Origin: Microvirga sp. TS319
GTDB lineage: Bacteria; Pseudomonadota; Alphaproteobacteria; Rhizobiales; Beijerinckiaceae
Assembly: GCF_041276405.1 (NCBI RefSeq)
Contig: NZ_JBGGGT010000002.1
Location: forward strand, 2,953,001-3,017,000
Length of the DNA: 64,000 bases
Direction: 5' to 3'
Position 1 is the first letter of the stretch; the number at the start of each line of letters is the position of its first letter. Position numbers and translations under genes: made by a program. Shown in pieces: positions 37,667 to 47,507 of the stretch. The notes beneath the pieces are model-generated. The model ran no database searches. It saw only the letters and a list, made by a program, of their open reading frames with translations, and was not told where the DNA came from.

Positions 37667-39712
37667 ATGACTCTGACGAGACGTTTGCTCCTCCTGGCCT
37701 TGATCTCCGTTCTGCCTGCACTCGTCATCTGGGCATTTACGGAAGTCTCGCTGAGACGTGCCCGGCAGGCCGAAATCAGCGAACTCGTCATCCGCCAGGC
37801 GACGCTGGTGGCCTCGGAGGTCGGCCACATCTTCGATGGCGTTCACAGCCTTCTTCTGGCCATGGACGAGACCCCTTCCATCCGGTCCTTCGACATGCCG
37901 GCCTGCAACGCCTATCTGCGCTCCGTGCATCAGAAGGTTCCGCACATCATCGCCTTCGTGGTGCTCGACCTCGACGGAGCCGTCCGCTGCAACGACAGAG
38001 GATTCATCAACGCCGACCTGCGCTTCCGAGACCGACCCTATTTTCAGGACAGCATTGCCAAGAGAGCGTTCGCCATAGGAACCTATACGGCCGAATTCAC
38101 CGAAGCCGGACTCGGCGCCTATTCGGTCATTCCCCTGTCGCTGCCGATCTGGGGAGACGACGGCCACATCATCGGCGTCATTGCGGCCGCCATGGACCTG
38201 CGCTGGCTCGACAGGGAATTGAAGGAGCGCGTGCTCGCGACCGGCGGCTCGCTCACCCTCGCCGACAGGAACGGCATCATCCTCTCGCGGGAACCCTATC
38301 CGGACAGGTTCATCGGAACCAAGCTTCCCGACGAATTCTCCAGGCGCCTGTCGGCCAAGGATACCGGCAGCTTCACGGCGAACAGCCTCGACGGGGTGAA
38401 TCGGATCTTCGGCTTCATTCCCGTGGGCCGCCCTCCCGCCGAGGACATCTATGTGAGCGCGGGCCTGTCGTCGAAGGTGGCGTTCGCGACCATCAACGAG
38501 GCGGCGAAGCGCGGCTTCCTGCTGATCGCGGCGGCGCTCGTGCTGGCCCTCTCGCTCTCTTGGCTGGCCAGCCGCGCCTTCATCACGAAACCGTTCGAGA
38601 TCATGACCAACGCCGTTCGGGACTGGCGGCGCGGCGACTATCAGGCCCGCATCGACCTGCCGAGGAATTCGGGCGAACTCGGTCTCCTCGCAAAAGCCTT
38701 CAACGATCTCATGGATGACGTCGGCGAGCGCCAGGAGGCCCTGAAGGCGAGCGAGGAGCGGGCCCGCCTTGCCCTCGAGGCCGGGCACATGGGCACCTGG
38801 TGGTACGATCATCGCAAGCGCATGGGTGGATGGTCGAACCAGGCGGCCGTCCTCCTGGGCCTGCCCGTGTCGCAATCGCTCAACAACGTGCAGGAGTGGA
38901 AGTCGATCGTTTACCCGGACGACATACAACGGGTCCTCGAGAAGCTGCGCGCGGCCGTTCTCGGCAACGGCAACTACGAGGACGAGTACCGCGTGCGGCG
39001 CCCCGACGGAACGGTGCGCTGGATCGGATCGAGGGGAAAAGTGTCCTTCGACAGCCGGAAAAAACCCGCCTTCTTCGTCGGGATCATTCAGGACATCACC
39101 GAGCGCCGACAGGCGGACGAGCAGCAGCGCTTCTTCCTCGACGAGCTGAACCACCGGGTGAAGAACACGTTGGCCACCGTCCAATCCATCGCCTCCCAGA
39201 CCCTGCGCTCATCCAAGAGCCCGGCCCAGTTCAAGGACTCCTTCGAGGGGCGGCTGCTCGCCCTTTCGATGACCCACAACCTGCTGACCCTGAAATCCTG
39301 GCGCGAAGCCGATCTGCACGATCTCATCGAGCAGGAGCTCGCCCCCTACAAGCGGGAAGCGGACGAGAGGGTCGTACTCAGCGGCCCGAAGGTGAACCTG
39401 CCTCCGCGCTATGTCATCAATCTCGGCCTCGTCCTGCACGAGCTTGTCACGAACGCCGCCAAGTACGGCGCACTCTCCATCCCGGCGGGACGGCTCGAAC
39501 TGTCCTGGGCGGTCGTGGAATCCGAGGACCGGCCGGCCCATCTGCGCATCCGGTGGTCCGAGACCGGAGGTCCGCCGGTGCAGCCCCCCAAGCGCCAGGG
39601 CTTCGGATCGCGCCTCATCCGCCGCAGCATCGAAAGCGAACTGAACGGCACCATGGTGCTCACCTTCGGCCCGACAGGCGTCTCCTACGACATCTCCATT
39701 CCGCTGCCGTGA
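37667..39712 (+). CDS. Sensor histidine kinase, HWE family, with double-Cache, HAMP and PAS domains
   Basis: This 681-residue membrane kinase has a transmembrane helix at about residues 5-27 and a periplasmic dCache-like sensor (to about 285, with RDRPYFQDSIAKRAFAIGTY). A second helix (about 288-308) is followed by HAMP, then PAS (about 365-480, with the PAC end FFVGIIQDITERR). The kinase core has the phospho-acceptor His496 in ELNHRVKNTLATVQSI, LHELVTNAAKYGAL and the IRWSETGGP segment holding the Trp-x-Glu of HWE kinases. HWE kinases are frequent in Hyphomicrobiales. No response regulator is adjacent, so the partner is unknown. The gene is divergent from the ABC-F ATPase. Confidence 0.92.
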   Translation: MTLTRRLLLLALISVLPALVIWAFTEVSLRRARQAEISELVIRQATLVASEVGHIFDGVHSLLLAMDETPSIRSFDMPACNAYLRSVHQKVPHIIAFVVLDLDGAVRCNDRGFINADLRFRDRPYFQDSIAKRAFAIGTYTAEFTEAGLGAYSVIPLSLPIWGDDGHIIGVIAAAMDLRWLDRELKERVLATGGSLTLADRNGIILSREPYPDRFIGTKLPDEFSRRLSAKDTGSFTANSLDGVNRIFGFIPVGRPPAEDIYVSAGLSSKVAFATINEAAKRGFLLIAAALVLALSLSWLASRAFITKPFEIMTNAVRDWRRGDYQARIDLPRNSGELGLLAKAFNDLMDDVGERQEALKASEERARLALEAGHMGTWWYDHRKRMGGWSNQAAVLLGLPVSQSLNNVQEWKSIVYPDDIQRVLEKLRAAVLGNGNYEDEYRVRRPDGTVRWIGSRGKVSFDSRKKPAFFVGIIQDITERRQADEQQRFFLDELNHRVKNTLATVQSIASQTLRSSKSPAQFKDSFEGRLLALSMTHNLLTLKSWREADLHDLIEQELAPYKREADERVVLSGPKVNLPPRYVINLGLVLHELVTNAAKYGALSIPAGRLELSWAVVESEDRPAHLRIRWSETGGPPVQPPKRQGFGSRLIRRSIESELNGTMVLTFGPTGVSYDISIPLP

Positions 39713-39718
39713 CCGGCT

Positions 39719-41203
39719 TCATCGCAGCAGGAAGGACAGCATGCGCTCCACGCGGCGGCCGTAGGGCGGCCTCGTCATCCCGGCGCCGTTGACGCGGCCC
39801 TGGCGAAAGACGGAACGGGCATGGCTGAAGGTCCTGAATCCCGCCTCGCCATGATAGGATCCCATGCCGCTTGCCCCGACGCCGCCGAAGGGCAACTCTT
39901 CCTGCACGCAATGGAGCAGGGTCTCGTTGACGGCGACGCCGCCGGACGAGGTCCGATCGAGCACCCGCTTCACGAGCCCCTTGTCGCGGCTGAACAGATA
40001 GAGCGCGAGGGGATGCGGACGATCGTTGACGAAACCGATCGCCTCCCCGATCGTGCCGTAGGAGACCACGGGCAGCACGGGGCCGAAGATTTCCTCCTGC
40101 AGGACGGCGGCATTCGCGCTCACCCCGGTCAGGACCACCGGTTCGAGCTTGCCCGCGGCAGGATCGAACCTTTCCCCGGCCGGATTGATCGCGTGTAGGA
40201 CGGCTCCCTTCGCCTCGGCGTCCGCCACGAGGCCGCGCAGGCGCTCGCCGTGCCGTTCGCTGATGATGGCCGTGTAGTCCGGATTGGCCGCGAGCGTCGG
40301 ATACAACCGGCCCACCGCGTCCCGGAAGGCACGGAGGAAGGCTGCCTCCTGCTCTCGTGCAACCAGCACGTAATCGGGCGCGATGCAGGTCTGGCCCGCG
40401 TTGAACAGCTTGCCCACGGCGATCCGCTCGGCGGCCGCCGGAATCGGGTAATCGGGCGCGATGATCGCCGGCGACTTACCTCCGAGCTCCAGCGTCACCG
40501 GGACGAGGTTCTCGGCGGCCGCCTTCATCACGTCGCGCCCCACGGCCGTCGAGCCGGTGAAGAACAGGTGATCGAAAGGCAGGCGCGCGAAGGACCCGGC
40601 CACGTCCGCGCCGCCCTGCACGACCGCCGCCTCGCTCTCGTCGAACACCTCTCCGATCACCTGCGCCAGGAGCGCCGAGGTGCGGGGCGTCAGTTCCGAG
40701 GGCTTGACCATGATCCGGTTGCCGGCCGCCAATGCGCCGGCGAGCGGCGACAGGGCGAGCTGCACCGGATAATTCCAGGGACTGATGATCCCGACGACGC
40801 CGAGGGGCTGATAGTGGATGCGGCCCGAGGCCATCTGAAACATCATCCGAATCGGCTGTCTCCGAGGCTTCATCCAGCGGCGGAAATGCTTTCGGGCATG
40901 ACGCAGCCCGGCCACGACGGGATAAAGATCGGCGAGCTTCGTCTCGTGCGCGGAACGATGTCCGAAATCCTGAGCGACCGCGCGCGCGAAATCGTCCGCA
41001 TGGCGGACCAGCGCGGCCGCGAGCGCCTCCAGAGCCTCGTCACGCCGGGCGACCGAGAGAGCCCCGTGCTCGGCCAGGGCGCGCCTCTGCCCGTCGAACA
41101 CCTCCCGGAGCCGCCGTTCGGAAGGCGCCACGCCCGCAGACGAAACGCTCGGAGATGAAACGCTCGGAGATGAAACGCTCGTAGATGAAACGCTCTCTTG
41201 CAC
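39719..41203 (-). CDS. Aldehyde dehydrogenase (coniferyl-aldehyde dehydrogenase-like)
   Basis: This NAD(P)-dependent aldehyde dehydrogenase has about 494 residues. The catalytic base is Glu239 in VTLELGGKSPA and the nucleophile Cys273 in FNAGQTCIAPDYVL. SPWNYPVQLALSPLAGALAA and the class-3-like C-terminus match coniferyl or long-chain aldehyde dehydrogenases. The start is uncertain: GTG 41203 is the best in-frame choice, since the longer frame begins at a TTG without support. Residues 4-23 are a Ser/Val/Pro run made by a 15-bp tandem repeat. It is convergent with the HWE kinase, only 6 bp away. Confidence 0.88.
   Translation of the reverse strand: MQESVSSTSVSSPSVSSPSVSSAGVAPSERRLREVFDGQRRALAEHGALSVARRDEALEALAAALVRHADDFARAVAQDFGHRSAHETKLADLYPVVAGLRHARKHFRRWMKPRRQPIRMMFQMASGRIHYQPLGVVGIISPWNYPVQLALSPLAGALAAGNRIMVKPSELTPRTSALLAQVIGEVFDESEAAVVQGGADVAGSFARLPFDHLFFTGSTAVGRDVMKAAAENLVPVTLELGGKSPAIIAPDYPIPAAAERIAVGKLFNAGQTCIAPDYVLVAREQEAAFLRAFRDAVGRLYPTLAANPDYTAIISERHGERLRGLVADAEAKGAVLHAINPAGERFDPAAGKLEPVVLTGVSANAAVLQEEIFGPVLPVVSYGTIGEAIGFVNDRPHPLALYLFSRDKGLVKRVLDRTSSGGVAVNETLLHCVQEELPFGGVGASGMGSYHGEAGFRTFSHARSVFRQGRVNGAGMTRPPYGRRVERMLSFLLR
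41138..41197. repeat. Four tandem 15-bp units inside the aldehyde dehydrogenase 5' end
   Basis: The units are AGACGAAACGCTCGG, AGATGAAACGCTCGG, AGATGAAACGCTCGT and AGATGAAACGCTCTC. The period is a multiple of three, so copy-number change would not shift the frame; each unit adds about Ser-Val-Ser-Ser-Pro to the N-terminus. Confidence 0.92.
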
Positions 41204-41373
41204 CGGGCACGAACTCCGCCTGAACCATGGCCAGGATATGGGAGCAGCGGGACGCTTCTCAACCGAGCGGGTTTTCAAGTCCCAAAGACTTGTGACGGAT
41301 TGACGAAGGGGCCGTGGGGCGAAGATGCTGCCGTCCTTGTCGGGTTTCCTTGGCCCGCAGCAGGAGATTCTGA

Positions 41374-43005
41374 GTGAACGGCCCCTCCCCCGTGCTGTCG
41401 ATCGAGAACCTGTCCATCGGACTGCCCGCCCGGTCGGACCGGCAATATGCGATCAGGGACCTGTCGCTGACGATTCGGCCGGGACAGACGCTCTGCGTCG
41501 TCGGGGAGTCGGGGTCCGGCAAGTCCATGACCGCCATGGCGGCCATCGGCCTGCTGCCGCCGGCCGTGAGCGTTCTGTCGGGCGCCGTCAGGCTCGACGG
41601 GCGCGATCTTCTCGCCCTCGACGAGGCGGGATGGTGCGACGTGCGCGGACGGGACATCGGCATGGTGTTCCAGGAGCCCATGACGTCGCTGAACCCGGTC
41701 ATGCGCGTGGCCGACCAGATCGCCGAAACCTTCCGGGCCCATGGCCTGCTGAGCCAGGCCGACCGCGCCAATCGCGCCCTCGAGCTGCTGACCGAGGTGA
41801 ACCTGCCCCATCCCGAACTCATCGCCCGGGCCTACCCGCACGAACTCTCTGGGGGCCAGCGGCAGCGGGTGATGATCGCCATGGCACTGGCCCTGGAGCC
41901 GAAACTCCTCATCGCGGACGAGCCGACGACCGCGCTCGATGTCACGACGCAGGCCCAGGTGCTTCGCCTGATCGACAACCTGCGCCGGAAAAGGGGCACG
42001 GCGGTTCTCTTCATCACGCACGATTTCGGCGTCGTCGCCGAGATCGCCGACCGGGTCGCCGTGCTTCAGAACGGCGAGCTGGTGGAACAGGGAACCGCGA
42101 CCGAGGTGCTGACGAGCCCCCGGCACCCTTACACGAAACGTCTGCTCGAGGCCGTGCCGTCGCTCACGCCGCCGCCTGCGAAGCCCCTTCAGCACGAGCC
42201 CATCACCCTGAAGGTGAACGCTCTCACCAAGACCTATGGCGGCCGCGGCCTCTTCGGCAGGAGCCGCGAGGTCAAGGCCGCGAACGCGGTGACCTTCGAC
42301 ATCCGGCGCGGCGAGACCTTGGGCCTCGTGGGCGAGTCGGGCTCCGGCAAGTCGACGGTCGGGCGCTGCGTGCTGCGCCTGATCGAGCCCGACGGCGGAA
42401 AGATCGAAATCGGGGATCTCGCCTTCAGCTCCCTGTCGCAGCACGATCTGCGCCCGCATCGGCGCAGGATCCAGATGGTGTTCCAGGATCCCTTCGCGTC
42501 CCTCAATCCACGGCGCAAGGCGGGCTATCTCATCGCGGAAGGTCCGATCACGCAAGGGGTGGATCCCGAGCAGGCCTTTCAGGACGCGCGAAACCTGCTC
42601 GAGAAGGTGGGCCTGCCCGCGCAGGCCGCCGAGCGCTATCCGCACGAGTTTTCCGGCGGCCAGCGCCAGCGCATCGGCATCGCCCGGGCTCTCGCCATGA
42701 AGCCCGATGTCCTGGTGGCGGACGAGGCGGTATCCGCCCTCGACGTGTCCGTGCAGGCCGAGATCCTGAAGCTGCTCAAGGGCCTTCAGGAGGAACTGGG
42801 TCTGTCCATTCTCTTCATCACCCACGATCTGCGGGTCGCCGCCCAGATCTGCGACCGCGTGGCTGTCATGCAAAAAGGTCGAATTGTCGAAATGGCCGAA
42901 ACCGCACATTTGTTTGCGAACCCGCGCGATGCCTATACGCGCCAGCTCCTGGCCGCCGTGCCGGGACAGACCCGAACGATTGCCCGAATGATTGACGGAG
43001 CCTAG
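41374..43005 (+). CDS. Peptide/nickel-type ABC transporter, fused double ATPase (GsiA/DppDF-like)
   Basis: The 543-residue protein carries two complete nucleotide-binding domains of the oligopeptide importer type, energising uptake through membrane permeases. Both have GESGSGKS Walker A motifs. The first has [15 protein letters not shown] and [12 protein letters not shown], the second [15 protein letters not shown] and [12 protein letters not shown]. Each ends with an oligopeptide-binding extension ([33 protein letters not shown]). The GTG start has AGGAG 8 bases upstream. The matching binding protein and permeases are probably those at 46014-49467 on the same strand. Confidence 0.94.
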   Translation: MNGPSPVLSIENLSIGLPARSDRQYAIRDLSLTIRPGQTLCVVGESGSGKSMTAMAAIGLLPPAVSVLSGAVRLDGRDLLALDEAGWCDVRGRDIGMVFQEPMTSLNPVMRVADQIAETFRAHGLLSQADRANRALELLTEVNLPHPELIARAYPHELSGGQRQRVMIAMALALEPKLLIADEPTTALDVTTQAQVLRLIDNLRRKRGTAVLFITHDFGVVAEIADRVAVLQNGELVEQGTATEVLTSPRHPYTKRLLEAVPSLTPPPAKPLQHEPITLKVNALTKTYGGRGLFGRSREVKAANAVTFDIRRGETLGLVGESGSGKSTVGRCVLRLIEPDGGKIEIGDLAFSSLSQHDLRPHRRRIQMVFQDPFASLNPRRKAGYLIAEGPITQGVDPEQAFQDARNLLEKVGLPAQAAERYPHEFSGGQRQRIGIARALAMKPDVLVADEAVSALDVSVQAEILKLLKGLQEELGLSILFITHDLRVAAQICDRVAVMQKGRIVEMAETAHLFANPRDAYTRQLLAAVPGQTRTIARMIDGA

Positions 43006-43009
43006 ACCG

Positions 43010-44482
43010 GTGAACGACCAGCTCAACCCGCATATCGCACCCGACATGATTTTCGGGCATCTCATCGGCGGCAAGGAGGTTTCAGCCTCCGACGGCATGA
43101 TGCTGGACGTCGTCTCGCCGGTGGACGGCGCCCTCTTCGCCAAGATCGCGTCCGGCACGGCGCAGGACGTCGATGCCGCGGTCAGGGCCGCGCGCAGCGC
43201 CCTCGAAGGACCCTGGGGCAAGCTGACGGCGACCGAGCGCGGGCGCCTGCTGATGAAGCTCGCCACCATCGTCGAGGCCTATGCGGACGAGCTTGCCGCC
43301 CTGGAGAGCCGCGACAACGGCAAGCCCCTGCGCCAGTCGCGCGCCGACGCCATCGCGCTCGCCCGCTATTTCGAGTTCTACGGCAGCGCCGCCGACAAGC
43401 TGCACGGCGACGTGATTCCCTATCTCAACACCCATTTCATCGGCGTCGAACGGGTGCCGCACGGGGTCACGGGACACATCGTCCCGTGGAACTATCCGAT
43501 GCAGATCTTCGGTCGCTCCGTGGGCGCGGCCCTGGCGGCCGGCAACGCGACCGTGGTGAAGCCCGCGGAGGACGCGTCCCTCACCATTCTGCGGGTATCG
43601 CAGTTCGCCCGCGAGGCGGGCTTCCCCGACGGCGCGCTCAATGTCGTCACGGGCCTCGGCCGCACGGCGGGCGCCGCGCTCTCGGCCCATCCGGGAATTG
43701 ACTTCCTGTCCTTCACGGGCAGCCCGGAAACCGGCACCGCCGTGCAGACGGCCGCCGCGAAGAACCATGTAGGTGTGACCCTCGAACTCGGCGGAAAATC
43801 GGCCCAGGTGGTCTTCGACGATGCGGATCTCGAACGCGCCCTGCCGACCCTCGTCAACGCGATCATCCAGAACGGCGGTCAGACCTGCTCGGCGGGAAGC
43901 CGCCTGCTGATCCAGCGCGGCATCTTCGACGATGTCGTGAACGCCGTCGCGGAGCGCTTCCGGGCGCTGCGCGCGGGCCATCCCGAGCGCGAGCCCGATC
44001 TCGGCCCGATGATCAACCAGGCCCAGCAGCGCCGCGTCGTCGGCTATCTGGAACGCGCCCGCAACGAGGGCCTTCGCATCATGGGCGAAGGGGTCGTGGC
44101 GCTCGATGCGCCGGCCGAGGGCTTCTACGTTCCGCCCGTCTTCTTCGCGCCGGTGCCGCATCAGAGCCTCCTCTCCCAGGAGGAGGTGTTCGGTCCGGTT
44201 CTCGTGGCGACGCCGTTCGAGGACGAGGCCGAGGCGGTCCGGCTCGCCAACGGCACGCCCTACGGCCTCGCGGCTGGGGTATGGACGCGCGATGCCATGC
44301 GCTCGACCCGCGTGGCCCGCGCCGTGCGGGCCGGCCAGGTCTTCGTGAACTGCTACGGCGCCGGCGGCGGAATCGAGCTGCCCTTCGGGGGCTTCGGCCG
44401 CTCGGGCCACGGACGCGAAAAGGGCTTTGAAGGTCTGATCGAGTTCACGACCACCAAGACGCTCGTCATCGCGCACGGATAG
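43010..44482 (+). CDS. Aldehyde dehydrogenase family protein
   Basis: This 490-residue enzyme oxidises an aldehyde with NAD(P). Glu259 in VTLELGGKSAQVVF and Cys293 in QNGGQTCSAGSRLL are the catalytic pair; IVPWNYPMQIFGRSVGAALA binds the cofactor and PFGGFGRSGHGREKG is the conserved C-terminal motif. The GTG start is 4 bp after the ATPase stop, implying an operon with the peptide transporter ATPase. The substrate is unknown. The TAG stop is followed by AGCATTG, a decayed start of the intergenic repeat family. Confidence 0.92.
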   Translation: MNDQLNPHIAPDMIFGHLIGGKEVSASDGMMLDVVSPVDGALFAKIASGTAQDVDAAVRAARSALEGPWGKLTATERGRLLMKLATIVEAYADELAALESRDNGKPLRQSRADAIALARYFEFYGSAADKLHGDVIPYLNTHFIGVERVPHGVTGHIVPWNYPMQIFGRSVGAALAAGNATVVKPAEDASLTILRVSQFAREAGFPDGALNVVTGLGRTAGAALSAHPGIDFLSFTGSPETGTAVQTAAAKNHVGVTLELGGKSAQVVFDDADLERALPTLVNAIIQNGGQTCSAGSRLLIQRGIFDDVVNAVAERFRALRAGHPEREPDLGPMINQAQQRRVVGYLERARNEGLRIMGEGVVALDAPAEGFYVPPVFFAPVPHQSLLSQEEVFGPVLVATPFEDEAEAVRLANGTPYGLAAGVWTRDAMRSTRVARAVRAGQVFVNCYGAGGGIELPFGGFGRSGHGREKGFEGLIEFTTTKTLVIAHG

Positions 44483-44625
44483 AGCATTGTTCGGCGAAGG
44501 GCATCGGCTTCGCCGTTCAAGAACGCAGCCCGCCGAACAAGGGAGCTGTTGCCGCGCAAGCGCATCGTGCGAAAAAGTGGCCCCGGCTTTTCGCCAGAAC
44601 GATGCGCTCTTTCCAAGAAGGGAGC
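44480..44625. repeat. GCATCG-family repeat region
   Basis: A decayed start, TAGAGCATTGTTCGG, overlaps the aldehyde dehydrogenase stop. The clear unit at 44560-44610 has GCGCATCGTGCGAAAAAGTG and TTTTCGCCAGAACGATGCGC, almost the same as the copy at 14231. It also shares the trailing CTTTCCAAGAAGGGAGCA. Confidence 0.8.
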
Positions 44626-44672
44626 AGCCTGCGGGCGCTGCATTCGATGGCCGACGTGAAAGGAACAGATCT

Positions 44673-45851
44673 TTGCCGTTGCGTCTTTCCTTCAGACTTG
44701 CCTCCAGACTTTCAGCTCCTCTTCTTGCTTTCCTCCTCGGCGGCCTGTCCTATGCGCTCGGCGCCGAAGCAGACCGGGACGCCGAGGTGCGGCAGGTCGT
44801 CGACGAGGCGATGAAGCCGGTCATCGCGCAATATGACATCCCCGGGCTTGCCGTCGCCGTGACGCTCGATGGAACGCGCCATTTCATCGAATATGGCGTC
44901 GCCTCGAAGGAGCCTCGGGTTTCCGTGACCCGCGACACGCTCTTCGAGCTGGGCTCCGTCAGCAAGACCTTCACGGCCACCCTGGCGGCCTATGCGGAGA
45001 TCGAGGGAAAACTGTCGCTGAACGATCCCGTCAGCCGGCACATGCCCGAGCTGCGGGGAAGCGCGCTCGACAAGGTGCGGATTCTGGATCTCGCGACGCA
45101 TACGGCAGGCGGTTTCCCGCTCCAGCTTCCCGCTCACGTGAAGAACGAGAGACAGCTCGTCGCCTATTATCGCGACTGGAAGCCGCAATTCGCTCCCGGA
45201 AGCTCCCGCAGCTATGCCAATCCGAGCGTCGGCCTTCTCGGCTTGATCACCGCGCGGGCCATGGATGAAGCCTTCGGGACTCTCGCGGAGCGCCTGTTTC
45301 GCGAACTCGGGCTCCGGCGCACTTATGTGAACGTTCCCGCGGCGGAGATGAAATCATATGCCTGGGGGTATGGCCGCAACGGTCAGCCGGTCCGCGTTTC
45401 GCCCGGTCTTCTCGCGGCGGAGGCCTACGGCGTGAAGTCGAACACGGCGGACATGATCCGCTTCATCGAAGCGAATATGAGCATCGGCCCGGTGCCCGCG
45501 AAGATCGCCCGCGCCATCGGGAGGACGCAGACCGGGTATTTCCGGGCAGGCGACTTGATCCAGGACATGATCTGGGAGCAGTACCCCTACCCCGTCCCGC
45601 TTGAGACGATCATTGCCGGCAACTCCTCGACAATGAGCATGAACGCCGTCCCGGCGACCGCGATCGATCCGCCCATGGCCCCGCGCGGGGACGTGATCCT
45701 CAACAAGACGGGATCGACCAACGGTTTCGGCGCCTATGTCGCCTACATTCCCGAGAAGAAGACCGGAATCGTCATGCTGGCGAACAAAGCGTTTCCCAAT
45801 GATGCACGGGTGAAGGCCGTCTATCACGTGCTCTCGCGCCTGGCGCGATAG
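44673..45851 (+). CDS. Class C beta-lactamase family serine hydrolase
   Basis: The 392-residue exported protein has all AmpC-type active-site motifs: SVSK at residues 95-98 (nucleophile Ser95, Lys98), YAN at 181-183 and KTG at 345-347, spaced as in class C enzymes. A signal peptide (LASRLSAPLLAFLLGGLSYA) precedes the mature chain. The likely start is TTG 44673, with AAAGGA 8 bases upstream; the frame continues upstream through repeat sequence that is not coding. It may be a true cephalosporinase or a related peptidase or esterase. It lies between an aldehyde dehydrogenase and a peptide ABC transporter binding protein, and no AmpR-type regulator is adjacent. Confidence 0.88.
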   Translation: MPLRLSFRLASRLSAPLLAFLLGGLSYALGAEADRDAEVRQVVDEAMKPVIAQYDIPGLAVAVTLDGTRHFIEYGVASKEPRVSVTRDTLFELGSVSKTFTATLAAYAEIEGKLSLNDPVSRHMPELRGSALDKVRILDLATHTAGGFPLQLPAHVKNERQLVAYYRDWKPQFAPGSSRSYANPSVGLLGLITARAMDEAFGTLAERLFRELGLRRTYVNVPAAEMKSYAWGYGRNGQPVRVSPGLLAAEAYGVKSNTADMIRFIEANMSIGPVPAKIARAIGRTQTGYFRAGDLIQDMIWEQYPYPVPLETIIAGNSSTMSMNAVPATAIDPPMAPRGDVILNKTGSTNGFGAYVAYIPEKKTGIVMLANKAFPNDARVKAVYHVLSRLAR

Positions 45852-46013
45852 CCGCGCCCCTCTCCGGCGGGTCGCTTTTCGAGAAATTCAGGCGTTCGAA
45901 AGTCCGCCGATCCTTCAAAAATCGACGGGGAACATCTTCCATCCGCCGTCACACTGCGTAAGCTGAGGGCCAATACGACCCTCGCTCCTTGCTACCGGAT
46001 GGAGTTCCGCCTT

Positions 46014-47495
46014 ATGTCGAAGCGTTTCCTGGCCGCCGCCCTTCTGCTTTCCGTGAGCGCCTTTCCAGCCTTCGCGGCCAAGAGCTCCCTGGTCGTCGGC
46101 ATGCCCATCGAGCCGCCGGGTCTCGATCCGACGATCGCCGCGCCTGTCGCCATCCGCGAGGTCACCCTGGCCAATCTCTACGAGGGCTTGGTGCGCATCG
46201 ACAGAAACGGAAAGGTGCAGCCGCTTCTCGCGAAAAGCTGGGAGATCTCGCCCGACGGGCTCACCTACACGTTCCATCTGCACGAGGGCGTGAAATTCCA
46301 CGACGGCACCGCCTTCGATTCCGGCGACGTGAAATTCGCCTTCGACCGCGCCCGCGATCCGAAATCCACCAACGCCCAGAAGCAGATCTTCGCGCCCATC
46401 GACAGCATCGAGACGCCCGATCCCGCGACCGTGGTGATCAAGCTGAAGGAGACCTCCGGCAACTTCCTCACCTATCTCGGCTGGGGCGATGCGGTGATCG
46501 TGGCGCCCGAATCCGCCGCCGGCAACGCGGCCAATCCGGTCGGCACAGGTCCGTTCAAATTCAAGTCCTGGACACGCGGCGACAAGGTCGAACTCGTCAG
46601 GAACCCGGATTACTGGCAGAAGGACAAGGTGAAGCTGGAGAGCGTCACCTTCCGCTTCATCAGCGACTCGCAGGCACAGGTCGCGGCCCTGCGCGCGGGC
46701 GACATCGACGCTTTTCCGAACCTCGCCGCGCCGGAGCTTTTCGCCGAGTTCCAGAAGGATCCGCGCTTCAAGGCCGTGGCCGGCAACACGGAGGGCGAAA
46801 CGGTCGCCGGCATGAACAACGCCAAGAAGCCGTTCGACGACGTGCGCGTGCGCCGCGCCCTCATGCATGCCATCGACCGCAAGGCGCTCATCGAGGGCGC
46901 CTATTCCGGCTTCGGCACGCCCATCGGCAGCTTCTTCTCGCCCAACAATCCGGCCTATGTGGACATGACCGGCGTCATTCCCTACGATCCCGAGAAGGCC
47001 AAGGCTCTGCTCAAGGAAGCGGGCTATGGCAACGGCCTGTCGATCTCGATCAAGACGCCGCAGATGGCCTATGCGAGCCGCTCGGCCGAGCTGATGGCGG
47101 CCATGTTCGCGGAGGTGGGAGTCGAGCTGAAGATCATCCCGACGGAATTCCCGGCGAAGTGGATCGAGGAGGTCTTCAAGAACAAGGATTACGATCTCAC
47201 CATCGTGTCCCACACGGAGCCGCTCGACATCGATATCTTCGCTCGCGACAACTACTATTTCAATTACAAGAACGACACGTTCAAGGCTCTGATCGCGGAC
47301 GCCGCCAGGACCACGGACGAGAAGGCGCGCTTCGCCAAATATGCGCAGGCGCAGAAGATCCTGGCCGAGGACGTGCCCGCCCTCTTCCTGTTCCAGTTGC
47401 CGAAGCTCGGCGTATGGAACGCGAAGCTCCAGGGCATGTGGGAAAACTCGCCGATCCCGATCAACGACGTAACGGAAGCGTCGTGGACGGAGTGA
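46014..47495 (+). CDS. ABC transporter substrate-binding protein, peptide/nickel type (SBP family 5)
   Basis: The 493-residue periplasmic receptor has a signal peptide (MSKRFLAAALLLSVSAFPAF, cut after AFA) and family-5 features: VGMPIEPPGLDPTIAAPVA, NLYEGLVRIDRNGKVQPLLAKSW with the SPDGLTYTFHLHEGVKFHDG block, and VRRALMHAIDRKALI. The ligand is likely a peptide or other amino compound and cannot be read from sequence. ATG 46014 is preferred; an ATG five codons upstream is possible. Two permease genes follow on the same strand after a short repeat. Confidence 0.93.
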   Translation: MSKRFLAAALLLSVSAFPAFAAKSSLVVGMPIEPPGLDPTIAAPVAIREVTLANLYEGLVRIDRNGKVQPLLAKSWEISPDGLTYTFHLHEGVKFHDGTAFDSGDVKFAFDRARDPKSTNAQKQIFAPIDSIETPDPATVVIKLKETSGNFLTYLGWGDAVIVAPESAAGNAANPVGTGPFKFKSWTRGDKVELVRNPDYWQKDKVKLESVTFRFISDSQAQVAALRAGDIDAFPNLAAPELFAEFQKDPRFKAVAGNTEGETVAGMNNAKKPFDDVRVRRALMHAIDRKALIEGAYSGFGTPIGSFFSPNNPAYVDMTGVIPYDPEKAKALLKEAGYGNGLSISIKTPQMAYASRSAELMAAMFAEVGVELKIIPTEFPAKWIEEVFKNKDYDLTIVSHTEPLDIDIFARDNYYFNYKNDTFKALIADAARTTDEKARFAKYAQAQKILAEDVPALFLFQLPKLGVWNAKLQGMWENSPIPINDVTEASWTE

Positions 47496-47507
47496 AGCAC
47501 GCACTCA

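Noticed and set aside
41040..41228. ATG-started frame across the 15-bp repeats (MVQAEFVPGARERF...)
   Set aside because: It is out of frame with the aldehyde dehydrogenase and is Arg-rich shadow sequence after the repeats; kept only as a note on the uncertain start.
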